Positions 41,596 through 55,049 are shown, counted from the stretch's first letter. The stretch is DNA of 64,000 bases from Comamonadaceae bacterium (GCA_027484575.1 JAIXSQ010000013.1:293480-357479); one strand, 5' to 3'. Made by a program: numbers and translations. The notes: generated from the letters alone by a model not told the origin.

Positions 41596-42972
41596 GTGGC
41601 CAAGGACAAGACGACCTACATCTGCAGCGACTGCGGCGGCGCGACGCCCAAGTGGCAGGGCAAGTGCCCGGCCTGCGGCGCCTGGAACACCCTGGTGGAG
41701 ACCGTGGCCGACAACGCCGCGGGCAGCCGGAACCGCTTCGCCGGGCTGGCGCCCAGCGCGGCGGTGGCGCGGCTGGCCGACATCGAGGCGGCCGAGGTGG
41801 CGCGCACGCCCACCGGCATCGGCGAGCTCGACCGGGTGCTGGGCGGCGGGATCGTCGAGGGCGGGGTGGTGCTGATCGGCGGCGACCCGGGGATCGGCAA
41901 GTCCACCCTGCTGCTGCAGGCGCTGGACGGGCTGCAGCGCGCCGACGTGCCCACGCTGTACATCACCGGGGAGGAGTCTGGCGCGCAGGTGGCGCTGCGC
42001 TCGCGCCGGCTGGGCCTGGAGCAGTCGCAGGTGCAGGTGCAGGCCGAGATCCAGCTGGAGAAGATCCTGGCCACCCTGGCGGCCACCAAGCCCGCGATCG
42101 CGGTGATCGACTCGATCCAGACGGTCTACTCGGACCAGCTGACCTCGGCCCCGGGCTCGGTGGCCCAGGTGCGCGAATGCGCGGCGCACCTGACGCGCGC
42201 GGCCAAGTCGGGCGGCACCGCGATCGTGCTGGTGGGCCACGTGACCAAGGAGGGCGCGCTGGCCGGCCCGCGCGTGCTCGAGCACATGGTCGACACGGTG
42301 CTGTACTTCGAGGGCGACACGCATTCGAGCTTCCGGCTGGTGCGGGCGATCAAGAACCGCTTCGGCGCGGTCAACGAGATCGGCGTCTTCGCGATGACCG
42401 ACAAGGGCCTCAAGGGCGTGTCCAACCCCAGCGCGATCTTCCTGTCGCAGCATGCCGAGCCCGTGCCGGGCAGCTGCGTGCTGGTGACGCTGGAAGGCAC
42501 GCGGCCGCTCTTGGTGGAGATCCAGGCGCTGGTCGACTCGGGCGGGCCCAGCCCGCGGCGGCTGTCGGTGGGCCTGGAGCGCGACCGGCTGGCCATGCTG
42601 CTGGCGGTGCTGCACAGGCATGCGGGCGTGGCCTGCATGGACCAGGACGTGTTCGTCAACGCGGTGGGCGGGGTGCGCATCAGCGAGCCGGCCGCCGACC
42701 TGGCCGTGATGCTGGCCATCACCAGCAGCCTGCGCGGGCGGCCCCTGCCCAAGGGCTTCCTGGCCTTCGGCGAAGTCGGCCTGGCCGGCGAGGTGCGGCC
42801 GGCGCCGCGGGGGCAGGAGCGGCTGAAGGAAGCGGCCAAGCTGGGCTTCTCGGTCGCCGTCGTGCCGCGGGCCAACGCGCCCAAGAAGGGCAGCCGCGAG
42901 ACCGAGGGGCTGGCCATCCACCCGGTGGACCGGATCGAGGAGGCGCTGGAGGTGGTGCGCAGCCTGGCCTGA
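41596..42972 (+). CDS. radA: DNA repair protein RadA
   Basis: A 458-residue branch-migration helicase that works with RecA. It has an N-terminal zinc finger (YICSDCGGATPKWQGKCPACGAW), a RecA-like core with Walker A IGGDPGIGKSTLLLQ and the RadA motif KNRFGAVNEIGVFAM, and a Lon-like C-terminal domain (DVFVNAVGGVRISEPAADLAV, GEVGLAGEVRP). The GTG start directly before AKDKTTYICSDCGG fits the family N-terminus; the open frame further upstream is antisense to hpaR. Full length. Confidence 0.96.
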   Translation: MAKDKTTYICSDCGGATPKWQGKCPACGAWNTLVETVADNAAGSRNRFAGLAPSAAVARLADIEAAEVARTPTGIGELDRVLGGGIVEGGVVLIGGDPGIGKSTLLLQALDGLQRADVPTLYITGEESGAQVALRSRRLGLEQSQVQVQAEIQLEKILATLAATKPAIAVIDSIQTVYSDQLTSAPGSVAQVRECAAHLTRAAKSGGTAIVLVGHVTKEGALAGPRVLEHMVDTVLYFEGDTHSSFRLVRAIKNRFGAVNEIGVFAMTDKGLKGVSNPSAIFLSQHAEPVPGSCVLVTLEGTRPLLVEIQALVDSGGPSPRRLSVGLERDRLAMLLAVLHRHAGVACMDQDVFVNAVGGVRISEPAADLAVMLAITSSLRGRPLPKGFLAFGEVGLAGEVRPAPRGQERLKEAAKLGFSVAVVPRANAPKKGSRETEGLAIHPVDRIEEALEVVRSLA

Positions 42973-43024
42973 GGCCGGCCGGGGCCTACGCACTGCCCGC
43001 AACCGGCCGCCCCGCCGGCGCCGC

Positions 43025-43030
43025 GACAAT
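43025..43030 (+). promoter_or_regulatory. -10-like GACAAT before the 43037 gene
   Basis: GACAAT ends 6 bases before the ATG, again the leaderless layout. Confidence 0.35.
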
Positions 43031-43036
43031 CGCGGC

Positions 43037-43489
43037 ATGAACTTCCAGAGAGTCCTGGTGCCCGTGGCGGGCATCGCATTGGTGGCCGTGGCCTGGCAGT
43101 CCGCCGGCTGGCCGGGGGTGGCCCTGGTGCTGGGCGGCGTGGTCATGTGGGGCCTGCTGCACTTCACCCGCATGACGCAGGTGCTGCGCCGCGCGGGCGA
43201 CCGGCCGATCGGCTGGACCGACAGCGCGGTGATGCTCAATGCGCGCCTGAAGCCCGGCCTGCCGCTGCTGAACGTGATCGGCTTCGCCCGCGCGCTCGGC
43301 GAGCTGCAGTCGCCCCAGGGCACCGAACCCGAGGTCTACCGCTGGACCGACGGCGGCGGCTCGCACGTGACCGGCGAGTTCGTCGGGGGCAAGCTGGCGC
43401 GCTGGGAGCTGTTCCGGCCCGCCGAGCCTGCCGAGGCTGCCCCCGCGCCCGCGCCTGCCGCCGCCGAGGCCGCCGAGCCCGGCCGGTAA
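43037..43489 (+). CDS. Conserved small membrane protein, unknown
   Basis: A 150-residue protein. Two membrane spans lie in the first 45 residues (VLVPVAGIALVAVAWQSAGWPGVALVLGGVVMWGLLHF). A soluble domain follows with VMLNARLKPGLPLLNVIGFARALGELQ and a predicted glycine-rich turn (WTDGGGSHVTGEFVGGKLARWEL), ending in an Ala/Pro/Glu tail. Relatives in Burkholderiales are sometimes labelled glycerate kinase, but no kinase motif is present. Its TAA stop forms part of the ilvE -10 box. Confidence 0.7.
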   Translation: MNFQRVLVPVAGIALVAVAWQSAGWPGVALVLGGVVMWGLLHFTRMTQVLRRAGDRPIGWTDSAVMLNARLKPGLPLLNVIGFARALGELQSPQGTEPEVYRWTDGGGSHVTGEFVGGKLARWELFRPAEPAEAAPAPAPAAAEAAEPGR

Positions 43490-43492
43490 AAT
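43487..43492 (+). promoter_or_regulatory. -10 box TAAAAT of ilvE
   Basis: TAAAAT overlaps the TAA stop of the preceding gene and lies 33 bases before the ilvE ATG, giving a short leader with AAGGACGAG as ribosome-binding site. Confidence 0.5.
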
Positions 43493-43525
43493 CGCCCGCT
43501 TGCTTTCCCACACCAAGGACGAGAC

Positions 43526-44458
43526 ATGACTCCCCCCTCCATGGCCGACCGTGACGGCAAGATCTGGATGGACGGCGAACTGGTGGACTGGCGCGACGCC
43601 AAGATCCACGTGCTGACCCACACGCTGCACTACGGCTGCGGCGCCTTCGAGGGGGTCCGGGCCTACAACACCGCCAACGGCACCGCGATCTTCCGCCTGC
43701 AGGAACACACCGACCGGCTGTTCAACAGCGCCAAGATCCTGCGCATGGCCATCCCCTTCAGCAAGGAACAGGTCAACGAGGCCCAGAAGGCCGTCGTGCG
43801 CGCCAACAAGCTGGAGAGCTGCTACCTGCGCCCGCTGACCTGGATCGGCTCGCAGAAGCTGGGCGTCAGCCCCAAGGGCAACACCATCCACCTGATGGTC
43901 GCGGCCTGGGCCTGGGGCGCCTACCTGGGCGAAGAGGGCCTCAAGCGCGGCATCCGCGTCAAGACCTCCAGCTACACCCGCCACCACGTCAACATCACGA
44001 TGACGCAGGCCAAGGCGGTGAGCAACTACACCAACTCGATCCTGGCCAACATGGAGGCCACCGACGACGGCTACGACGAGGCGCTGCTGCTGGACAGCCA
44101 GGGCTTCGTGAGCGAAGGCGCCGGCGAGAACATCTTCGTCATCAAGGACGGCAAGGTGTACACGCCCGACCTGTCGGCCGGCGCGCTCAACGGCATCACC
44201 CGCAACACGGTGTTCCACATCTGCGCCGACCTCGGGATCGAGATCGTGCAGAAGCGCATCACCCGCGACGAGGTCTACATCGCCGACGAGGCCTTCTTCA
44301 CCGGCACCGCCGCCGAGGTCACGCCCATCCGCGAACTGGACCGCATCCAGATCGGTGGCGGCTCGCGCGGCCCCGTGACCGAGAAGATCCAGTCGGCGTT
44401 CTTCGACATCGTCAATGGCCGCAATCCCAAGTACGCCCACTGGCTGACCAAGGTCTGA
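43526..44458 (+). CDS. ilvE: Branched-chain amino acid aminotransferase
   Basis: A 310-residue fold-type IV PLP enzyme for the last step of valine, leucine and isoleucine synthesis. Motifs: KIWMDGELVDWRDAKIHVLTHTLHYGCGAFEGVRAY, the PLP lysine in ITMTQAKAVSNYTNSILANMEA, the class-IV signature EALLLDSQGFVSEGAGENIFVIKDGKVYTPD, and FFTGTAAEVTPIRELDRIQIGGGSRGPVTEKIQ. Full length. The zinc-finger gene follows after 2 bp and is co-transcribed. Confidence 0.96.
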   Translation: MTPPSMADRDGKIWMDGELVDWRDAKIHVLTHTLHYGCGAFEGVRAYNTANGTAIFRLQEHTDRLFNSAKILRMAIPFSKEQVNEAQKAVVRANKLESCYLRPLTWIGSQKLGVSPKGNTIHLMVAAWAWGAYLGEEGLKRGIRVKTSSYTRHHVNITMTQAKAVSNYTNSILANMEATDDGYDEALLLDSQGFVSEGAGENIFVIKDGKVYTPDLSAGALNGITRNTVFHICADLGIEIVQKRITRDEVYIADEAFFTGTAAEVTPIRELDRIQIGGGSRGPVTEKIQSAFFDIVNGRNPKYAHWLTKV

Positions 44459-44460
44459 GC

Positions 44461-44688
44461 ATGAACGCCCCCGCCAAGAAGGAAGCCGTCGTCGAACTGC
44501 AGGCCAAGGACCTCAACGGCAACGGCGGCATCTTCTGCCCCAGCCCGGTGGCGGGCATGAAGATCTGGAACACCCACCCGCGCGTGTTCCTGGACATCGC
44601 GCACGGCGGTGGCGGCGCCGCCAAGTGCCCGTACTGCGGCACCGTCTACAAGCTGGCCGAAGGCCAGCACGTCCAGGGCGGGCACTGA
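44461..44688 (+). CDS. Small zinc-finger (CHCC-type) protein
   Basis: A 75-residue protein whose pattern C-x-P-S-P...H-P-R-V-F-L-D...CPYCGTVYKL matches the zf-CHCC domain found in the mitochondrial complex I subunit NDUFS6 and in many small bacterial proteins. The Cys at FCPSP, the His in NTHPRVF and the CPYC pair are the zinc ligands. It is co-transcribed with ilvE and often sits next to waaF in this group of bacteria. Role unknown. Confidence 0.85.
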   Translation: MNAPAKKEAVVELQAKDLNGNGGIFCPSPVAGMKIWNTHPRVFLDIAHGGGGAAKCPYCGTVYKLAEGQHVQGGH

Positions 44689-44704
44689 CGTCCGGTCCCC
44701 GTCC

Positions 44705-44786
44705 TGCCCGGCCCGACCGGGCATCCAGCGCGGCGCCGGACAGGATCGTGGGCCGTCGCTGGACCCCCGCCTGCGCGGGGATGACG
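44705..44786. repeat. Hairpin pair including second REP-like copy
   Basis: TGCCCGG/CCGGGCA (44705-44711 with 44717-44723) is followed by CCCCGC-CTGC-GCGGGG (44765-44780). The second hairpin and its tail ATGACG nearly repeat the right arm of the element at 9741-9766. It fills the 135-bp gap before waaF. Confidence 0.65.
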
Positions 44787-44823
44787 AGGTCGGGGCCGTG
44801 ACGACGTTCTTTCCCCCCATCCC

Positions 44824-45816
44824 ATGACCGCCTCCCTCGTCATCGCTCCCCAGTGGATCGGCGATGCCGTCATGACCGAACCGCTGATGCGCCGGCTGGC
44901 GGCGCGCGGCGAACGCCTGACCGTGGGCGCGCTGCCCTGGGTGGCGCCGGTCTACGCGGCCATGCCGCAGGTGGCCGAGGTGGTGGTGCTGCCGTTCCGC
45001 CACGGCGGCCTGCAGCTGCGCGAGCGCCGTGCCCTGGCGCGCCAGCTGCAGGGGCGCTTCGACTGCGCCTACGTGCTGCCCAACTCGCTCAAGAGCGCGT
45101 TGCTGCCGTTCCTGGCCGACGTGCCGCGCCGCGTGGGCTACCTGGGCGAGGCGCGCGTGGGCCTGCTCACCCACCGGCTGAAGAACCCCAAGGCCAGGCC
45201 GCCGATGGTGGCCTTCTATTCGGCCCTGGCCGGTGAGCCCGGCATCGAGGCCGACCGGCCCCGGCTGGCGCTGCCGCCGCAGGCGCTGGCCGATGCGCTC
45301 GCGGCCCATGGCCTGCAGGCCGGCGGCTACGACGTGCATGCACCGGGGGCGGAGTTCGGTGCATCCAAGCGCTGGCCCGAGCGCCACTACGCGGCGCTGG
45401 CCGCGGCCAACCCCGTGCCCGTGCTGCTGCTCGGCTCGGCCAAGGACCAGCCAGTGTGCGATGCGATCGTGGCCGCGGCCGGGGGCCGCGCCCGCAGCCT
45501 GGCCGGCGCGACCACGCTGGACGAGGCCTTCGCCCTGATCGCCGGCGCGCGCTGCATGGTGAGCAACGACTCGGGCCTGATGCACGTGGCGGCCGCCTTC
45601 GGCAAGCCGCAGGTGGCGCTGTTCGGCTCGTCGTCGCCGCTGCACACGCCGCCGCTGAACGCGGCGGCCCGGATCGTCTGGCTCAAGGACGATGCCGGCT
45701 ACCAGCCGCCGCTGGACTGCGCGCCCTGCTTCGAGCGCGAGTGCCCGCTGGGGCACCACCGCTGCCTGGAGGACGTGGCGCCGCAGCGGGTGCAGGCCCT
45801 GCTGCCGGCGCCCTGA
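44824..45816 (+). CDS. waaF: ADP-heptose:LPS heptosyltransferase II
   Basis: A 330-residue GT9 glycosyltransferase that adds the second heptose to the lipopolysaccharide inner core at the cytoplasmic face. It begins SLVIAPQWIGDAVMTEPLMRRLAARGERLTVGALPWVAPVY, has the N-terminal heptose-acceptor region LPNSLKSALLPFLADVPRRVGY, and the nucleotide-binding C-domain SNDSGLMHVAAAFGKPQVALFGSSSPLHTPP. It converges on the sensor kinase with 9 bp between the stop codons. Confidence 0.95.
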   Translation: MTASLVIAPQWIGDAVMTEPLMRRLAARGERLTVGALPWVAPVYAAMPQVAEVVVLPFRHGGLQLRERRALARQLQGRFDCAYVLPNSLKSALLPFLADVPRRVGYLGEARVGLLTHRLKNPKARPPMVAFYSALAGEPGIEADRPRLALPPQALADALAAHGLQAGGYDVHAPGAEFGASKRWPERHYAALAAANPVPVLLLGSAKDQPVCDAIVAAAGGRARSLAGATTLDEAFALIAGARCMVSNDSGLMHVAAAFGKPQVALFGSSSPLHTPPLNAAARIVWLKDDAGYQPPLDCAPCFERECPLGHHRCLEDVAPQRVQALLPAP

Positions 45817-45825
45817 GGGCGCCGC

Positions 45826-46986
<1,161 letters not shown>

Positions 46987-46987
46987 C

Positions 46988-47710
46988 TCAGTCCTGCTGC
47001 TTGGCGAACACGTAGCCCACGCCGCGCACCGTGAGGATGCGCTTGGGGTTCTTGACGTCGACCTCGATGGCGGCGCGGATGCGGCCCATGTGCACGTCGA
47101 TCGAGCGGTCGAAGGCCTCGAGCTCGCGGCCGCGCACGGCTTCCATGATCTGGTCGCGGGTGAGCACGCGGCCGGCGCGCTCGGCCAGCGTGACCAGCAG
47201 GTCGAACTGGTAGGCGGTGAGCTCGCGCCGCTCGCCGCCGATGGCGACCGTGCGGGCGTCGCGGTCGATCTCGAGCGAGCCGAAGCGCAGCTGGCGCGGC
47301 GTGGCCGGTGCCCCCGCCTCGCCGCGCCGGCGCAGCACGGCGCGGATGCGCGCCAGCAGCTCGCGCGGCTCGAAGGGCTTGGGCAGGTAGTCGTCGGCGC
47401 CGACCTCCAGGCCGATCACGCGGTCCATCGGGTCGCCCTTGGCGGTGAGCATGAGCACGGGCACGCGGCCCGCGTCGCCGGGCAGGGCGCGGATGCGCCG
47501 GCACAGGTCCAGCCCGTCACCGTCGGGCAGCATCAGGTCCAGCACCACCAGGTCGGGCAGCGCACCGGCCGGCTGTTCGAGCCGGGCCAGACCGGCGCGC
47601 GCCTCGCCCACGTGGGCCACCGCATAGCCGGAGCGCTCGAGGTACTCGGCGACCATCTGCGCCAGGCGCTGGTCGTCTTCGATCATCAGGAGCTGCTGCA
47701 TGCCGGTCAT
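46988..47710 (-). CDS. OmpR-family response regulator
   Basis: About 240 residues. The receiver domain has LLMIEDDQRLAQMVAEYLERSGY, the phospho-aspartate in DLVVLDLMLPDGDG and the lysine in LTAKGDP. The C-terminal winged helix is of the OmpR type (LRFGSLEIDRDARTVAIGGERRELTAYQFDLLVTLAERAGRVLTRDQIMEAVRGRELEAFDRSIDVHMGRIRAAIE). It is the first gene of the pair with the kinase. Three in-frame ATGs (47725, 47710, 47701) all lack a good ribosome-binding site, so the exact start is open. Confidence 0.92.
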   Translation of the reverse strand: MTGMQQLLMIEDDQRLAQMVAEYLERSGYAVAHVGEARAGLARLEQPAGALPDLVVLDLMLPDGDGLDLCRRIRALPGDAGRVPVLMLTAKGDPMDRVIGLEVGADDYLPKPFEPRELLARIRAVLRRRGEAGAPATPRQLRFGSLEIDRDARTVAIGGERRELTAYQFDLLVTLAERAGRVLTRDQIMEAVRGRELEAFDRSIDVHMGRIRAAIEVDVKNPKRILTVRGVGYVFAKQQD

Positions 47711-47797
47711 GGTAGCGACGAGCATGCCGGCCGCGGGTCAAGCCCGGTTGGCTGCCGTGTCAACGGCCGGTGAAGCGTGCAGTCCGCCCGGCCCGGG

Positions 47798-49144
47798 TCA
47801 GGCCGGGGTGGCGCGGGCATGCACCCGCGCCGCCAGCGCCACCAGCAGCAGGACCGGCACGCCCAGGGCGGCGGTGGCGGTGAAGAAGCTGCCGTAGCCG
47901 TGGGCGTCGACGAAGGCGCCCGAGAAACCGGCCAGCCACTTGGGCAGCAGCAGCATGAGCGAACTGAACAGGGCGTACTGCGTCGCCGAGTACGAGACGT
48001 TGGTCAGGCTGGACAGGTAGGCGATGAAGGCCGCCGAGGCGATGCCCGAGGACAGGTTGTCGGCCGCGATGACCAGGATCAGGGCCGACACGTCGTGGCC
48101 GCGCGTGCCCAGCCAGGCGAACAGCAGGTTGCTGGCGGCCGACAGCACGGCGCCGAGCATCAGCACGCGCATGACCCCGAGCCGCAACGCCAGCACGCCG
48201 CCGACGAAGGCGCCGGCCAGGGTCATGACCACGCCGTAGACCTTGGTGACGGCCGCGACCTCGTCCTTGCTGTAGCCCATGTCGACGTAGAACGGGTTGG
48301 CCATGATGCCCATCACCACGTCGCTGATGCGGTAGACGGCGATCAGCGCCAGCACCAGCGCCGCCTGCCAGCCGTAGCGGCCCAGGAAGTCGGCGAACGG
48401 CGCCACCAGCGTGCCGTGCAGCCACTCGCCGGCCGAGCGTGCCGGGGGCATCTCGCGCCGCGCGGGTTCCGGCGACAGCAGCACCACCAGCATGCCCAGG
48501 GCGGTGGAGCCCGCCATCACCAGGTAGGCGGTGCGCCACGCGGCGTGCTGGTAGGCCGCGGCATCGGGCACCTCGGCACGCGCGGCCAGCCACAGGGCGC
48601 CGGCGCCGGCCCAGATCATCGCGAGCCGGTAGCCGGTCTGGTAGGTGGCGGCCAGGGCGGCCTGGCGCTCGGTGTCGGCCGACTCGATGCGGAACGCGTC
48701 CAGCGCGATGTCCTGCGTGGCCGACGCGAAGGCCACCAGCAGTGCGCACCACACCAGCGGCTCCAGCGCCACCTTGGGATCGTTCAGGCCCATGCCCACC
48801 AGGCCGGCGGCGATCGCCACCTGCGACAGCAGCAGCCAGCTGCGGCGCCGGCCCAGGGCGCGCGTGAGCAGCGGCAGGGGCATGCGGTCGACCAGCGGGG
48901 CCCAGGCCCACTTGAAGCCGTAGGCCAGGCCCACCCAGGACAACTGGGCGATCGTGGTGCGGCTGATGCCGGCCTCGCGCAGCCAGAAGCTCAGGGTGCC
49001 CAGCACGAGCAGCAGCGGCAGGCCCGCGGAAAAGCCCAGGGCCAGCATGCGCAGGCTCGCGGGTTCGAGGTAGACGCGGAAGCTGGCGAGCCAGCTCGGG
49101 GCGGGGCGCCCGGTCCGAGGCGCAGGAAGGGGGTTGTCTGACAT
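47798..49144 (-). CDS. ampG: AmpG-like muropeptide permease (MFS)
   Basis: A 448-residue transporter with about 12-14 spans, starting LASFRVYLEPASLRMLALGFSAGLPLLLVLGTLSFWLREAGISRTTIAQLSWVGLAYGFKWAWAPLVDRMPLPLLTRALGRRRSWLLLSQ, the characteristic AmpG opening. It also has ASATQDIALDAFRIES. It imports anhydromuropeptides for cell-wall recycling. It is divergent from the M48 protease gene, with the two -10 regions in a 32-bp gap. Confidence 0.92.
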   Translation of the reverse strand: MSDNPLPAPRTGRPAPSWLASFRVYLEPASLRMLALGFSAGLPLLLVLGTLSFWLREAGISRTTIAQLSWVGLAYGFKWAWAPLVDRMPLPLLTRALGRRRSWLLLSQVAIAAGLVGMGLNDPKVALEPLVWCALLVAFASATQDIALDAFRIESADTERQAALAATYQTGYRLAMIWAGAGALWLAARAEVPDAAAYQHAAWRTAYLVMAGSTALGMLVVLLSPEPARREMPPARSAGEWLHGTLVAPFADFLGRYGWQAALVLALIAVYRISDVVMGIMANPFYVDMGYSKDEVAAVTKVYGVVMTLAGAFVGGVLALRLGVMRVLMLGAVLSAASNLLFAWLGTRGHDVSALILVIAADNLSSGIASAAFIAYLSSLTNVSYSATQYALFSSLMLLLPKWLAGFSGAFVDAHGYGSFFTATAALGVPVLLLVALAARVHARATPA

Positions 49145-49163
49145 GGGCTCGGCCGGGGCATTC

Positions 49164-49169
49164 TATGAT
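49164..49169 (+). promoter_or_regulatory. -10 box TATGAT of the M48 protease gene
   Basis: TATGAT ends 7 bases before the ATG at 49177. The in-frame ATG at 49165 lies inside this box, so the transcript starting after it can only use 49177. Confidence 0.5.
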
Positions 49170-49176
49170 CCGCCGC

Positions 49177-50013
49177 ATGTGCCGGCTGTGTTACGCCCCT
49201 GCCTCGTCCGCGCTGCAACGCCGCAGCTTCGTGGCCCTTGCGGGCGCCGCAGCCGCCGCGCCCGTGCTGGCGCAGGTCGACGTGGGGCCGCCCTCGAAGA
49301 TGCGCGGCCTGGTGCCCGCCGACGAGATCGAGGCCGCCTCGCAACAGCAGTACGCGCAGATGATGGCCGAGGCGCGGCAGAAGGGCGCCCTGGCGCCCGA
49401 CACCTACCCCCAGCTGCAGCGGCTGCGCGCCATCGCCAACCGGCTGATCCCGCAGTCGCCCCGCTGGAACGACCGGGCGCGCAGCTGGCGCTGGGAGGTG
49501 AACCTGATCGGCAGCAGCCAGATCAACGCCTTCTGCATGCCCGGCGGCAAGATCGCCTTCTACACCGGCTTGCTCGACAAGCTGCAGCTGAGCGACGACG
49601 AGGCCGCGATGGTGATGGGCCACGAGATGGCCCATGCGCTGCGCGAGCATGCACGGGCGCGCATCGCCAAGGAGCAGGGCACCGGCACGCTGCTGTCGCT
49701 GGGCGCCCAGCTGCTGGGCCTGGGCCAGCTGGGCAACGTCGCCGCCAATATCGGCACGCAGCTGATCACGCTGCGCTTCTCGCGCGAGGACGAGATCGAG
49801 GCCGACCTGGTCGGCCTGGAACTGGGTGCGCGCGGCGGCTACCGCCCCGAGGCGTCGATGTCCCTGTGGGAGAAGATGGGCAAGGCCTCCGGCGGCAACC
49901 AGGGCCCGGGCTTCCTGTCGACCCACCCCACCGGCCCCGATCGGCTGGCGCGGCTGTCCGAGAACGTGCCCAAGGTCCAGGGCCTGTACCAGCAGGCCGC
50001 CGCGGGGCGCTGA
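49177..50013 (+). CDS. M48-family metalloprotease, exported
   Basis: A 278-residue zinc protease related to LoiP/YggG and BepA. The N-terminus has a twin-arginine-like signal (ALQRRSFVALAGAAAAAPVLAQ). The catalytic HExxH lies in MVMGHEMAHALREHARARIAKEQG, and the third ligand glutamate in SREDEIEADLVGLELGARGGY, ending FLSTHPTGPDRLARL. It probably degrades misfolded envelope proteins in the periplasm. The 49177 start is chosen over 49165 because of the -10 box position. Confidence 0.9.
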   Translation: MCRLCYAPASSALQRRSFVALAGAAAAAPVLAQVDVGPPSKMRGLVPADEIEAASQQQYAQMMAEARQKGALAPDTYPQLQRLRAIANRLIPQSPRWNDRARSWRWEVNLIGSSQINAFCMPGGKIAFYTGLLDKLQLSDDEAAMVMGHEMAHALREHARARIAKEQGTGTLLSLGAQLLGLGQLGNVAANIGTQLITLRFSREDEIEADLVGLELGARGGYRPEASMSLWEKMGKASGGNQGPGFLSTHPTGPDRLARLSENVPKVQGLYQQAAAGR

Positions 50014-50022
50014 AGCGGCCGG

Positions 50023-50901
50023 TCAGGCCCGCCGGGGCCAGAGCACCGAGCCGATCGCCACCACCATCAGCAGCACGGCGGCCACGTCCTGCCAGTGCAG
50101 CGCCTCGCCCAGCCACACCGCTCCGGTCACCACGCCCACCACCGGGATCAGCATGACGCTGAGCGTCGAGGCCACGGGCGGCAGCGTGCGCGCCAGCCAG
50201 AACCAGGCCGCGTGCGCGAAGCCGAAGATCATCACCGCGTTGAACAGGATCGCGGCCCAGGCCACCGGCGGCGGCGCGGTCCAGCGCGACGATTCGAACA
50301 CCGCCGCGAGCACCGCCATCACGACACCGGTGAGCGCCGTCATCCAGAACGAGATCGCCAGCGTGGGCACGTCGATGCGCGTGCGGCGCAGCAGCTGGGT
50401 GCCCAGCGCCCAGACCGCCGCGGCGACCAGGGCCAGCACCACGCCCACCGGCCGCCCGGCCAGCTGGGTGAACTCGTGCCACAGCAGCAGCACCACGCCG
50501 AGCGCGGCCGCGCCCACCCCCAGCCAGCCGCGCGGCGCCAGGCCGGTGCGAAACAGCAGCGCACCCAGCACCGCCGAGAAGATCGGCATGGTGTAGCCCA
50601 GGATGGCGGCGCGCCCGCTGGACAGGGTCTGCACCGCCAGGATGATGCAGGCGTGCCAGACGAACATGTTGGTGGCGGCCAGCCACAGCAGCTCGGGCCA
50701 GTGGCGGCGCGGGATCGCGAACGGCACCCGCAGTGCCACCAGCGCGGCGCCCAGCACCGGCAGGCCCAGCCAGATGGACAGCGCGCGGAACGACAGCGGC
50801 GGCCAGGCGGTCACGCCCAGCTTCATCACCGGCCAGTTGACGCCCCACACGATGGTCAGGGCCACGAGGATGGCGAGCTGGCGCCGGTCGAGGCTGTGCA
50901 T
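50023..50901 (-). CDS. EamA/DMT-superfamily transporter
   Basis: A 292-residue ten-span protein with two EamA repeats: [34 protein letters not shown] and [30 protein letters not shown]. This is the YedA/RhtA-like exporter type. It converges on the M48 protease gene with 9 bp between the stop codons and is divergent from pyrF. Substrate unknown. Confidence 0.88.
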   Translation of the reverse strand: MHSLDRRQLAILVALTIVWGVNWPVMKLGVTAWPPLSFRALSIWLGLPVLGAALVALRVPFAIPRRHWPELLWLAATNMFVWHACIILAVQTLSSGRAAILGYTMPIFSAVLGALLFRTGLAPRGWLGVGAAALGVVLLLWHEFTQLAGRPVGVVLALVAAAVWALGTQLLRRTRIDVPTLAISFWMTALTGVVMAVLAAVFESSRWTAPPPVAWAAILFNAVMIFGFAHAAWFWLARTLPPVASTLSVMLIPVVGVVTGAVWLGEALHWQDVAAVLLMVVAIGSVLWPRRA

Positions 50902-50938
50902 GGCGGCCGATCGTACCGGCGGCGCAGTGCGCGCTTCC

Positions 50939-50944
50939 TACAAT
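50939..50944 (+). promoter_or_regulatory. -10 box TACAAT of pyrF, leaderless arrangement
   Basis: TACAAT ends 8 bases before the ATG at 50953 and matches the metH1 promoter in spacing and in the following sequence style (TACAATCGCGGCCCATG). Confidence 0.55.
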
Positions 50945-50952
50945 CGCGGCCC

Positions 50953-51780
50953 ATGACGTTCATCGAGATGCTGCAGGACGCCGCCCGGCGCCACGACTCC
51001 CTGCTGTGCGTGGGCCTGGACCCCGAACCCTCGCGCCTGCCGCGCGGCTGGGCCGGCGACGCGGGCCGCATCCTGGAGTTCTGCACCGGCATCGTCGAGG
51101 CCACGGCCGACGTGGCCATGTCCTTCAAGCCGCAGATCGCGTACTTCGCGGCGCACCGCGCCGAGGCCCAGCTCGAGGAGCTGGTGCGGCGCATCCGCAC
51201 GCTGGCGCCCGGCGTGCCCGTGATCCTGGATGCCAAGCGCGGCGACATCGGCGCGACCGCGCAGCAGTACGCGGTCGAGGCCTTCGAGCGCTACGGCGCC
51301 GACGCGGTGACGCTGTCCCCGTTCATGGGGTTCGACTCGGTCGAGCCCTACCTGCGCTACGGCGACAAGGGAGCCTTCCTGCTGTGCCGCACCAGCAACC
51401 CGGGGGGTGACGACCTGCAGGCGCAGCGGCTGGCCTCGGTCGACGGCCAGCCGCTGCTGTACGAGCACGTGGCGCGGCTGGCGCAGGGGCCGTGGAACCG
51501 CAACGGCCAGCTCGGGCTCGTGGTGGGGGCGACCTACCCCGCCGAGATCGAGCGCGTACGCGCGCTGGCGCCGACGCTGCCGCTGCTGATCCCGGGCGTG
51601 GGCGCGCAGGGCGGCGATGCGGCGGCCACGGTCCAGGCGGGTTGGCGCCCCGACGGGCCGATCGCGGTGAACTCCTCCCGGGCGATCCTCTACGCCTCGT
51701 CCGGCGACGACTACGCGGACGCCGCGCGGCGCGAGGCGCTGAGGACGCGCGCGCTGCTCAACGCCGCCCGCGCGGGCTGA
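50953..51780 (+). CDS. pyrF: Orotidine 5'-phosphate decarboxylase
   Basis: A 275-residue enzyme for the last step of UMP synthesis. It is the long (type 2) form: [15 protein letters not shown] at the start, the catalytic Lys-Asp set in [36 protein letters not shown], and the phosphate loop [11 protein letters not shown] with [11 protein letters not shown]. The long open frame running in from upstream is antisense to the EamA gene and not part of the gene. It precedes the convergent DUF3606 gene by 9 bp. Confidence 0.95.
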   Translation: MTFIEMLQDAARRHDSLLCVGLDPEPSRLPRGWAGDAGRILEFCTGIVEATADVAMSFKPQIAYFAAHRAEAQLEELVRRIRTLAPGVPVILDAKRGDIGATAQQYAVEAFERYGADAVTLSPFMGFDSVEPYLRYGDKGAFLLCRTSNPGGDDLQAQRLASVDGQPLLYEHVARLAQGPWNRNGQLGLVVGATYPAEIERVRALAPTLPLLIPGVGAQGGDAAATVQAGWRPDGPIAVNSSRAILYASSGDDYADAARREALRTRALLNAARAG

Positions 51781-51789
51781 GGCCCGGCT

Positions 51790-52005
51790 TCAGGCGCCGC
51801 CGAGCTCGCGCACCCGGTCGGAGTTGGTGGTGCTGCGCGAGCCCTTGAGGTGGGCTTCCACGTCGCCCGCCTTGTCACCGACGGCGCCCACCGCCTCGCG
51901 CAGCTGGGCCTCGGTGCAGTCCAGCTTCCTGGCCCAGTGGGCGCAGGCCTGCGGGTCGTCGACGTCGATGCGGTCGGGCTGCACGCCCGGTGTGGTGCTG
52001 TCCAT
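51790..52005 (-). CDS. DUF3606-domain small protein
   Basis: A 71-residue soluble protein whose body, RIDVDDPQACAHWARKLDCTEAQLREAVGAVGDKAGDVEAHL, matches the DUF3606 pattern (ID...E...WaxkLgvs..qL..Av..VG..a..V...L). Function unknown; relatives are stress-associated in several proteobacteria. The ATG at 52005 has AGGAGC six bases upstream. It lies 86 bp after uvrA in the same direction. Confidence 0.8.
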   Translation of the reverse strand: MDSTTPGVQPDRIDVDDPQACAHWARKLDCTEAQLREAVGAVGDKAGDVEAHLKGSRSTTNSDRVRELGGA

Positions 52006-52091
52006 GCGGTGGCTCCTGCGATGCGTTGCGCCGCATCGTCGGCCCGCCGCCGATGCCTCCGTGTAGGCCCGCGCCGCCCGCGCCTGCCCGC

Positions 52092-55049
<2,958 letters not shown>

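Noticed and set aside
41584..43323. Minus-strand frame opposite radA
   Set aside because: Repetitive Arg/Gln/His/Ala product without motifs; RadA on the plus strand is unambiguous.
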